The translations under genes were made by a program, and so were the position numbers. A stretch of 64,000 nt of DNA from Oikopleura dioica. Taxonomy: Eukaryota; Chordata; Appendicularia; Copelata; Oikopleuridae. Below the pieces are notes generated by a model, which did no database searches, had not been told where the DNA came from, and saw only the letters and a list, made by a program, of their open reading frames with translations. Where the stretch lies: assembly GCA_907165135.1 (NCBI GenBank), contig OU015569.1, positions 5,890,001 through 5,954,000 of the forward strand. The letters are read 5' to 3'. Shown here in pieces: positions 25,299 to 35,300 of this stretch; the stretch's first letter is position 1; every line of letters starts with the position of its first letter.

Positions 25299-25738
25299 CC
25301 TGCAGCCTGCGGTTAATAATTGAGTGCTTATCTATAATTGCATTTCGACAATGTCGAACACTGTTTTGCCTTGGGCCATTTAAGATGTTTCCAAACGAAA
25401 CATGTCACTCTCTGTCAGGGCAGCACTGTGCGAACATTATCACACTTAATCATTCATTTCTTGCATCATTCAACGGAGCCGGACATTTTTGCCGACATTC
25501 GCGGGACATCTACTAATGAGTTCAGCTTAATTCTCTTTACCGTAATTCCTCTTCCGTAGTCCGAAAGTCAGAATGAAGGCCTGCTCGGATGAAGGTTCAT
25601 TGATCATGTTCACAAATTACCAAGTGAGTTCGGCCAAAAAGATAGATCAAAGGTTAATTTGAAATATGCAACTAGGTCACTCTAGCAAATAAATTTATTA
25701 TTCTAATTACTCCCGTAATTACTTCTTAATACGGGATA

Positions 25739-27994
25739 TCACAGCTCAGTATGTTCGTATGAATTGTTTTCTTCTGATTCCTTGGTTTCGTCCAGTTTCA
25801 ATTTGTAATCCACTCTTTCGCGAATAAACTTATGAGGTTGTAAAAATTGCCAAGTCAAGATAAAATTAAAATTACACGCTTTCAATGGGGTGTCACAAGG
25901 TCGACAGATTTTGCGTGATTAAATGTCTCTCGAAGAAGTCATTTTTAACCAATGCCTGAAGAAAGCCTTCAATGTTTCGAGATCCCTTGTATTGCTCCGG
26001 TTCATCTTTTGCACCGCGACCTGCCCAGAATATTGTCGGAAAGCCGCTGTATCTAAAGTACTTTGGCGGGTGGTTGGCAGTCGCGTCCATCTTTGCAAAA
26101 AGTATTTTTTCGTCTTCGAGGAGAGTTTGGGCGAGCTCTTAATTATAGTTTAGGAAATCCACATGCTTATCGAATGCCTTACCCTCCCAAATTGGCTCCA
26201 AGGTTTTGCAATGACCGCACCAAGGAGCATAAAATTCGACGAAGACGTCCTTCTCCTCGTCAAGAACTATACTTTTGAATGTGTTTCCAGTTACAATTTT
26301 CACTGGGTCGTTGTTTTCCTCTGGTGGCTCTGCACTCTACGTACAATATAAATAATTTTTCACAAGGAAAATAACCCGCCTTTACGTAAAACTTCAACTC
26401 GCCATTTTGATATTGTTGTATGAACTGGCGGACATTTGATCCGTCCGGAAGCATATCGCAGACAATATCTTCGTCGCAGACTTCCCCCACTTCCATCCTA
26501 TAGGAGTCGTATTGTTCATTCCAAATAACAACTTTCGGAGCCTTCTTTCCCCAATCTTGCAGGGTTCACTCGCGCTCGATTAAATTATGTAACATAATGT
26601 TTTTTCATTCAATATTTGTTTTCCTTATCTGAATCCTTCCCTGGTTTCCCCCCGAGACTATCATCCAGCAGATCTTTAAAGTCTTCCGCATTACCAATTC
26701 CAAATTGGAAATCAGGGAATTCAAGCGCAACCTGTTTTCAGGGCTTGACATATGTTGCGCGCATATTTTTCTAGCACACATTCAAATCTTTTTTGGAAAG
26801 CCTTTCCTTCATGATTCGGTTTCGCCAGTACCGCATCCCTTTCGGATCCTTCTCGATGTGGAAGTGGTAATAGAACATTACCATAGGCGGTCTTGTAGCA
26901 TGAAACTGATCGACAGTTAGAATTGGACAGAGGCCGGTCTGGTGATCTTTGACGAAGGTTCTTATCAATCCCGCAGTAAGCTTGTCTCCCTCGAATACTT
27001 TGTAAGTGTCCTCAAAAGGATTGTTGAAGTAAATTGGACGATGAAGAATTATGTTGTTCCAAAGTCCATCTGGGTACTTTTTATTCATGAATAGCTCTTT
27101 CGCCAGTGTTCGATCAGTCACATGAGCAAAACGATAATCGTCGGCCAGAGCGCCCACTATTTTGTGATACGAACGGCTGTAAAAACTTTCTGTATCTTCG
27201 TCCTCTTCAGGAAATATTCCGATCACGCCTCCGTCCGGATGGTTGGTGAATAACTCTAGATCTTCTCTTGATCGAATCTTAATAAATTAGTCTTCAAATA
27301 AGATCTGTGAGGCTCAAAAGAGAAAACATTTAACAGTTTAAATTTTAGATGAACTGACTTCTATTCGGGTCTTTGATCAGTACCTGATGAGAGGCGAATG
27401 AAAACTTTCGCCTCATAAATTTCTTAACGTCTTCATCGGATCTCAAATGATTTGGATTGTCGCCCGAATTCTTTCCATCCACGTAAAGGACCACGTGCGG
27501 GTAACCCTTAACACCTTCGGATTTGCACAGTTCGACGTGTTCTGCAACCGTGCAATCTTTTGATGTTCAGAAAAGACTGGTTTCAGGCAAAAACAATCAA
27601 GTTAATTAAAGGTTAGTAAAGTTAATCTTTGGTCAATTTGAAGCGCAAACAATATTTCATGAGCTTCCGCAGAACTACCGTTATTTTCGCTTAGCTAGAA
27701 TTCGATAAAAAAACTGATTTCAACTTGGCCAGTATATTTTAAATTAAACAAACGTTTTTTGAACAATACTACAAGTGCAAGTTTCATCGGCGGCGTTTCA
27801 TTGCTGAGAACTTTTTCTGCTTTCTTTAACTCTGGCAGGAATTTGCCACATTTTGAGCACCACGGAGCATGGAAAGTCACTAGCACTCTCTCATTCTGAT
27901 GGATAACCTTCGGAAAACTATAGTTGTCGAGCTCGAGTAGCGCCGCAGCCGCCTGCCCAAGAAAAAAACTGCACAAAAATTGTATCAGATGCAT
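25739..27994 (-). CDS. Protein disulfide isomerase, PDIA3/ERp57-like, with HTEL retention signal
   Basis: Eight exons, 525 aa: 27770-27994, 27384-27557, 26780-27277, 26695-26731, 26376-26555, 26183-26329, 25897-26137, 25739-25814. It catalyses disulfide formation and rearrangement on glycoproteins in the ER lumen. Signal peptide [17 protein letters not shown], then thioredoxin domain a with FHAPWCSKC, domain b/b' including [28 protein letters not shown] and YWRNRIMK (all PDIA3-like), and domain a' with [10 protein letters not shown]. The C-terminus is SYEHTEL, a KDEL-type ER retention signal. The first active site is CSKC instead of CGHC, which should change its redox potential. The exon 1-2 junction restores the conserved LVDC only with a non-GT-AG boundary; a GT-AG donor six codons later would insert extra residues. 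Confidence 0.9.
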
Positions 27995-28381
27995 CCAAAA
28001 CAATTGCTTGCGTGAGAATCTGCCCGAGATTGTTTTACAATCAGTTTTGTAGCACCGAGGCACGATAAAAAGGACTAACCGGCTATTGCGCCCCGCGGGA
28101 ACAGCAATCAATCCGTACAAATTCTACACAACTCATTTTTAGTATATTTTTTTATTAAAGGTGAAGTAAGATGAATTGGTTGAAGTTTTCAAAATCAAGG
28201 CGTTACAGATAAAGAGTGCAGTTGCGCGAGCGCGTCGCGTTTTGTTTTCAACAAGGTGAGAAATCTGCGCAGGCGACGACTGTATCTTCCTGGGAAACGC
28301 CGAGAATGTTTTGAAAGTTCTTCACTGTTTGTATCTATTGATCGTCGTAAGCGGCTATGTGTTGAAGCTGGTTGAAAGTGA

Positions 28382-28640
28382 TTACCAAGTCTGGTTCGAG
28401 ACTTGAGGGACCTGGTTTGAGACCTGTGGTTCTTGATTGGAAACCTGAGGAACCTGGTTCGAAACTTGAGCCATTTGGTTGGAAGTCTGGGCAACCTGGT
28501 TGGACACTTGTGGCATCTGATTCGATACTTGGGCCATTTGGTTAGATGTCTGGGGGACTTGGTTGGAGACTTGGGCAACTTGGTTAGATGTCTGAGGAAC
28601 CTGGTTCGACACCTGAGGAACCTGGTTCGATGTCTGAGGA
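28382..28640 (-). repeat. Tandem 21-nt coding repeats (QVPQVSN unit)
   Basis: About 13 consecutive 21-nt units encode the heptad Q-V/M-P/A-Q-V/T-S-N inside the secreted Thr-rich protein. Units differ at the second, third and fifth residues, indicating repeated unequal exchange with later divergence. Confidence 0.85.
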
Positions 28641-29125
28641 ACCTGTGGTTCTCCTTCTGGGATCGCATCGGGGATTTTTACGTCGACGTAAGCGGGACGA
28701 GGAGTTGTAGGAGCCTCAGTGGAAGTTGTTGTGGTGATGACAGAAGTGGTTGTAGGCTCCTCGGTAGTAGTTGTGGTTGTAGTTGTAGTTGTAGTTGACG
28801 TCGTGGTTGTTGAAGTAGTGGAGGTTGTGGTGGTATATGCAGGAGTCTTCTTCTTCTTCTTCCTCTTGTTTTTCTTTTCTCCCTTGACTTTCTTGCCTCT
28901 TCCTCCTTTGCCTCCTTTGCCTCCTCTTGCTCGAGCGATTCCGGATTCGTCGACATCTGAGTTCAGCGCTTCGAATTCCTCGGCAGTGATTACGTTTCCG
29001 TCGTCATCGTAGTAGATGTAATCGTAAGAGTAGGAGTAGGAGTCATCGTAAAGCGTGGCGTCGACGGTATTCTCTTGGGCGGTGACAGTGGCAGCGGCGA
29101 AGATAAAAAATTTGAAAAGTTTCAT
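28382..29125 (-). CDS. Secreted Thr-rich protein with SNQ heptad repeats
   Basis: Single exon, 247 aa. Signal peptide MKLFKFFIFAAATVTA; a Tyr/Asp-rich segment (DDSYSYSYDYIYYDDDGN); a Gly/Lys-rich basic segment; a Thr-rich mucin-like stretch of about 45 residues; and about 13 copies of a seven-residue unit Q-V/M-P/A-Q-V/T-S-N. Such a composition suggests an extracellular matrix, mucus or house-related secreted protein, but no family was recognised. A TATAAAAAC motif sits 66 nt upstream. Runs of GTT/GTA in the DNA encode the Thr tract and make copy-number variation likely. Confidence 0.75.
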   Translation of the reverse strand: MKLFKFFIFAAATVTAQENTVDATLYDDSYSYSYDYIYYDDDGNVITAEEFEALNSDVDESGIARARGGKGGKGGRGKKVKGEKKNKRKKKKKTPAYTTTTSTTSTTTTSTTTTTTTTTTTEEPTTTSVITTTTSTEAPTTPRPAYVDVKIPDAIPEGEPQVPQTSNQVPQVSNQVPQTSNQVAQVSNQVPQTSNQMAQVSNQMPQVSNQVAQTSNQMAQVSNQVPQVSNQEPQVSNQVPQVSNQTW

Positions 29126-29190
29126 TTTTGCTCAACTGGTCGAAGTATTCCCGATCCGATGAGGTTATGGCCAGCACTAGAATCCACCTC

Positions 29191-29199
29191 GTTTTTATA
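29191..29199 (-). promoter_or_regulatory. TATA box of the Thr-rich secreted protein gene
   Basis: TATAAAAAC on the minus strand, 66 nt before the ATG at 29125, leaving room for a short 5' UTR. Confidence 0.55.
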
Positions 29200-31171
29200 C
29201 GCAGGTCGAATATGTTACGCACGCTTAGGTGGCGTGAGAGAGGCTCACGCACGGGCTCAAAGTAGCGGACGTTATTATGCAAAACTTTGTGATGTATTCC
29301 CGGGTGAAACCACATTCGTACAAAGCGTTTCGGAAGCTATGGCAATAAGTTAGAAAGAAAAATTTAAAAATACAACAAAAAAAATGATCAAGAATAAACG
29401 CCTGAGCTAATCATTGATAAGAATTCGACATCTTGCTCTTCATAATTAAATTCTATTTGATAAGAAATTGATCGAAAGGCATTGTTTGAAGTTCACGTTT
29501 TCTGACTATCGTGTTTTCTTTTTCAAGTACCTAGTATAAGCTAGCGATTAGTATACAGCACGTACTTCGCGCATAAATATTTTCTCTGGTAACCTTATTT
29601 TGCAAATTGAAACGTGTTTGCTGCTTGCCTCGCTCAATAACGAGCAAAGGGGAGTAAACTTGTTTCACATACTAATACTTGGACAATAGTTTCGCTCACG
29701 GATTATTAGAGTTCAATTTCTGGTGCTTAATACAACCCTCCGTCGTAAGATGACTTTTCTCGGAGATACAAGCTGCTCCTTATTTTGCAAGCAGACTAAT
29801 GAAATAGGATGAATTTCGCGCACTTCATTATGTAAGCTAAATGCATTACGCCCGGCGTATTTTCTTCTTATCGTTACGTTTTTGGTGAACCTTGCAGAAT
29901 TTACAATTTCTGAAGACTTCAAGCTCTTCAGCGATGATTAGAATCCACATCATTACAATTGAACAATCAAAAAAGCTCACGTAAAAATTTTAAGATGCTT
30001 AAAATAAGTTATATGAGCTTATTTGAAGTCTCGAAGGACAGCAAGTCTCAGAGTTATTCATACAAGAAAATCCCTTACTCGATAACAAGTTTTTGCATCG
30101 AAACAACGGTTATGCCAATTTCTATGATTCAGGTTTTGCGGCAGAACTTTAGCCATCAACCGTACTCCTCAAAGGTCAGCTCGCCTGTCTATTTTCAGAG
30201 CGATGTTGGTTGGCGCTCGTGCTTCGAAGAATTCACCTACTATGGATTTCAAAGAGTATGTTTGAAGCTTATACGAAATAGAGGGACCATCCATGTTAAG
30301 CTCCATGAAAATATTTTTAAAACAAAGAGTTACAAAGAAAACGTCATTCGTCCAAATGACTGGAAAAACGCTCCTAAGTGGATCAAAACATATAGCTTGA
30401 AGAATTGACATAACAGGTTGAATATGCGAGGGTACTACTATTCTGGCCAATGATGCAAGAAAATTGTCTAAAATATAGAACGATGTTTTGATATTTCAAT
30501 CCCAAAACGAAAAAGGAACTTTGGTCATTGTTCTGTTAACATAGGGGACAAGTTTCGACGTATAAAGTAGCAGAATTTCTGGAATTCTTGGATCGTTATC
30601 GGTGACTTCTTCATCCGACGCCCGTGACCCGTGTCAAAAGAAGAAGATGATGCAAGTTGCTGGAAATCGATCTATCAAGAGTTCGACAACTCGGAAGGTT
30701 ATCGCTCCCTTACCACAACGGCCTGTTCTTCCTAGGATAACATTTTAATCCCATAAACTTTCAATTAATTTTGACGTTTTGCGGCGTTGTCGGCACTTGT
30801 TCCTCGAGCTCAAGAATGGAGCACTTTTCTCTTTCAATAATCGTTTGCCAAGTTCAACGTGATTAGACTCAAAACACTCGCTGCTAATTGCAACATTATT
30901 GATTAAGTGGGAGTGAATACGGAACGAGAAAGTTCTAAATAGGTCAATAAACGCATTTAGAGTGTTTTCATACACGATTGCATGTAGTTGGTTGTATTTA
31001 TAGCGATAATCAAAAATAGCCTAAGCAAATTAAAAACGAAAATAGTTAAATTCTGTTTTCAAAACAGTTTATTTTCACTGCAAAATAGAATAAGTCAGTG
31101 ACAAAGCTATCATAGGCTATCAAAATCAAATTTATTCTATTATATATTTTAATATTCAGCGGCTCCGTCGG
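29200..31171. other. Spacer with one unassigned ORF
   Basis: AT-rich spacer. It holds one open frame of 138 codons on the plus strand (ATG at 29994, stop at about 30408) with no recognised domain; an overlapping minus-strand frame of similar quality (30169-30450) makes either one doubtful. Nothing else was seen before the tRNA gene. Confidence 0.35.
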
Positions 31172-31244
31172 GCCTGGTTAGCTCAGTCGGTAGAGCGTTG
31201 GACTCTTAATCCAACGGTCGCGGGTTCGAGCCCCGCATTAGGCT
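31172..31244 (+). tRNA. tRNA-Lys (anticodon CTT)
   Basis: A 73-nt cloverleaf: acceptor stem GCCTGGT pairs with ATTAGGC (two G-T pairs), D-arm with TAGCTCAGTCGGTAGAGC (internal A box), anticodon stem TTGGA/TCCAA with loop CTCTTAA giving anticodon CTT at 31205-31207, and T-arm CGCGGGTTCGAGCCCCGC (B box). No intron. A T5 run at 31249-31253 is a normal RNA polymerase III terminator. It decodes AAG lysine codons. Confidence 0.97.
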
Positions 31245-31248
31245 CATC

Positions 31249-31253
31249 TTTTT
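31249..31253 (+). terminator. Pol III T5 terminator of tRNA-Lys
   Basis: Five T residues starting five bases after the tRNA 3' end. Confidence 0.8.
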
Positions 31254-32306
31254 GATCCCCTGCCTTCGTGATAAAGATACATTCGTGAGATCAACCAGTG
31301 GAGGGCGCAAAGCATCTGTTCTCAGAGGAAGAGAAAGGGCTAAAAATCTTCTTAGCGGGAGAGCGAACCAAGAATCTATTCCGTGAAGAGTCCATACCTG
31401 TCAGTTATTTTCCGAAACGATAAGAAATTAAGTTATTTATCTGATGTAATGTGGGATGGATTCGTTGAAGGAGAATCGTCCAAGTGTACACCACAAGAAT
31501 CTTGTACGGCATGGTCGATACCAGAAAGCATTCGCAAGCTTGTTGCTGTTGCATCAAGATTCGCACAAGCCTTGTTTTTACTGACTTTAGTAAGTGTCGT
31601 TGAAATTACTTCGCAGTAGCTTTGAAAAGGTCGAATTAAGATCTCTGTCTTCGAATTGGACCAAAACATGTTTGCAAGTGAATCATTTCGGAGACTTTCT
31701 GCCGAGAACAAAAATTTTGAGTGTCAACAGTTTAATCCAAAGAGTAATCCATCTAAATTAATACTTTGTTTATGGGATCTACAGAGTATGTGTGACTTCG
31801 AGCAAATTTTTTAAAGTGAAAAAAAATACCCAGTTTATTATGAAATTAAATCAGTAGAAGAATGCAACGATGCCACTGCGACACGCAGATTATGCATGTT
31901 TTAGCTCTAGTGCTTTTGCGAAAATGAAGCCACAGAGGAATGCGATGCTCTTGCGATTTCACTTCTTGGCGATGGACTTGCTTATTCAAGGAAATACTTC
32001 TACGTCTTTAGAAGGGGACAGAATCCCCTCCATTCCAGTTTCTTCTGTTTGCGTAACTGCATCCGGCATTCTTCCGCCGCCGTCAATCTAAGATTAACGA
32101 GGCCCTAACTCGCAATCCCGAATTCTTTCAAGTGCTCTGTAAGTACACAGCAGTCACAGTACTCTTCAAACAAAAAAAGTAAGAAGTTGTAACAGTCGCA
32201 CTTGCCAAATATGCTTCTCAAATAGCCGGCTTGAAATAAAATTTGATCGATATAAAAATTTCACTCGCCTCAGGTGAGATTCTCGTGACAAGATAGAAAG
32301 ATTGTA
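31254..32306. other. Spacer, no gene supported
   Basis: Short overlapping frames on both strands (31383-31711 and 31870-32091) without domains or splice chains. It precedes the aminopeptidase gene and probably contains its promoter. Confidence 0.4.
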
Positions 32307-35300
32307 ATGAAGAGAAAATGGCTTATCGTGGGGTTCGCCTCGATGGGCGTCTGCCTCGCTGTGGGACTCGGAGTCGGCCTTGGTGTCGATTGGGACAAGG
32401 CCGACGACGGTGCAATTGACGAAGAGGTCTCTCCGACGCCCTGGGAAGACAGCTTCAGGAACGTGCCAGAAGTACAGTAAAAAATTCCAAAATACGATGG
32501 GATAGTAATCCATTTCGTTCGATATTACATCGTATCATGTGTAACATATGCCATGTCCGCCAACAACGCGTTGAACAAGAATCATTTGTTACTACTCGAT
32601 GCACTCTTTCGATATCATTTGACCACAAATATTTAAATGTTGCTTTGGGAGATAATAATCTGACGCAAGCTTGATCTACGTAAATTCAAAAGAAAACAAG
32701 TAAATACATGATACATGTCTACTAGTGCCGACTGTCTATTTCCCTGTCGAATATAATCCTTCCAGCACTACACAAGGCTTCCCTCTTACGTCAAGCCCAT
32801 CAACTACAACATCGAGCTCTTCCCCGACCCTGTGGCGGATATTTCCTACGGTAGTGAAACGATTACGGTCAATATCGAAAAGCGAACGCAAAATATTGTT
32901 CTTCACGCACTCGCCGACCTGACGACCATCAACGAAGCAACTATTTCTGTCGAACAAGAGGGCCTCTCACCAGTCGTTACCAACACCTTCTACTATGACG
33001 AAAATAGAGAGCAGTTTTTCGTCATCCAATTGGAAAACAAGCTTGAGATCGGCGAGGCGCACATCTATCTCGAGTGGCAAGGGCCTCTTGTCAGTACTCT
33101 TGTTGGAATTAACAAAGTCAACTACAAGGAAACAGAATTAGATATTCTATTTAGATAGCCAACAATTTATCTGGTTTCTTCGAGTCAGTCATTTAAAATG
33201 ACTCATTTTAGTTAGTTTTTTTCTGGATTTACTCATTTTTTTTAAATATTATATATCCACAGTGTGAGCCAAGCAAAATGTATGAGTCTAAGAAATGTGC
33301 ATTCTATAAATAAAGTTTCGTTTTTTTAATTCTGTCAGGATGGTGGTGAGGACCGATACATCATTGCTACAAAATTTGAGCCTACCTATGCACGTGAAGC
33401 GTATCCGTGCTTTGACGAGCCAGCTATGAAAGCTACTTTCAACTTGGCGATGTACCACGAAGAAGGCTACAGTGCTTTGTGGAATATGCCTGTCGATGGA
33501 GAGCCAGAATGTGACTGCGAAGGCTGCAACGCAAGGAATGCGATCAAAATTTCATGTAGATAGTTATACAATTTTATCAAGCGGAGTTCTTCGTATATCG
33601 CAATTCAAAGTTATAAAAAATGCAAAACTGTATTCCAACAATCGCCAATTATGGGAACTTATCAGCCGACGTTTATCTGGCATAAAATGTGCAACGAGTC
33701 CGGAGAAGGCAAAAGAGCTGATGGCACTAAGGTTGACTTTTCTGATGTCTGCAATTTTTTCAAGTTTAATTTTAGATTCCCATCCGCGTTTTCGCAGCCT
33801 GTGACAAGGTGGAGCAAGTTGCGCATGCAATGAAGGTGCAGCAACACGTCACCACCTACTTTGAGGATCTCTACAAACTTCCATATGAGCTTCCTAAAGT
33901 TGACCTTATCGCAATTCCCGATTTCGTAACCGGCGCAATGGAACAGTGGGGACTTATCACTTATAGAGAAACCTCCTTGCTCTATGATTCTGATGCCGGT
34001 GCTACTAGTCTTAAACAGAGCAAATCTTCAACCATTTCCCACGAATATGTGCATCAATGGTTCGGCAACTTGGTAACTTGTAAATGGTGGGACAACATCT
34101 GGATTCAAGAGGGACCTGCTACCTTTTGGTCTCAAGAAGGAATCGAAGAGGCCTATGAAAATGAGCCCTGGGACATGCAAAAACAGCAAATTTACCAATC
34201 AATCACCTACTCGCTCAACAGAGATGTCTCAGTTGCCGGCCGTCCAATCGTTAGCGAAGCTAGAAATCCAGACGAGATCACTGCCGCCTTCGACTGGGTC
34301 ATCTACGACAAGGCTGCCTCGATTATCTACATGCTGCGAGAAGCAATGGGCAAAGACTCTTTCGATAAAGCGACGACTAACTTTCTTACGGAGTTTCAAT
34401 TCAAAGGTGACGTAGAAATAAACTTTGCAGAGAATCAACTATTTCAGAGAAATTTAGAACGTTACTTAAATTGCCCGTCCATACCGAGTAAATTCCTCAA
34501 TACCTCGACTAGTTCTGGACATCATTTTTAAATCTAATGATGATAATTACTTTCAATAGCTGCCGATGAGCTGGACTTTATCACCAGCTACCAAAAACAA
34601 GCGGATGCGGACAACATCATGATCGGGAGCAAAAAGCTCGACATTAAAGCCCTGATGCATCCTTTCTTGAAACAGGCTCTGTATCCACTTCTGACCGCGA
34701 AACTTGACGGGAACAACATTGTCATAACTCAGGGTGGGAAAAAAGAACTTCTCCACGCACTCGCTAGAGGGAATTCTAAAAGGGCGCGCGAGAGGCGCGA
34801 GGGTGGAGCAGCTGAGGCACACGCGAGTAACGCGGTAGGAGATGGGCACACCCGGTAGGTATAATGGAGGTAAGAGGGATTCGCCTGCCCCCAGCGGGTA
34901 ACAAGCCCAACACGGCCGAACTGCCCAACTCTGCGGGAAACAGCGAGGCTCACTGGGAAATCGCTAATCTATCGAGGAAAATCATGATCAGAGGGTAGTT
35001 GCGACGGTCTAGCTAATCTGCACAAGGTTCAATTTTCTGAGGATCATGAGCATTTTTGCTCAAAAATTTTCAGGAAAGATGTGATTTATACTAATTCGAC
35101 AATGGAGATTCCATAAATCACACTTAAAACGTCTAAAAACGTGAGTTTATTCAATAAAACCTCCATCAAAGTTCATCCTATTGTAATCAAATTTTAATCC
35201 AGCTGTCTTGTGATCTTCTCTTCCGTTTGAAAAGTCTTTTTTAATCATCCATCTAATCTCTTATTACCTTTTATCCTTTTCCAGCTGATCTGAGAGACTA

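Noticed and set aside
29994-30408. 138-codon plus-strand ORF in the spacer before the tRNA
   Set aside because: No recognised domain or signal, and the opposite strand offers an overlapping frame of similar quality; kept only as a note.
33492-33581. One-base-shift junction in aminopeptidase N after exon 3
   Set aside because: A canonical phase-0 GT-AG intron (donor after CCT at 33491, acceptor before CGG at 33582) gives better length agreement, so no unusual splicing is needed.
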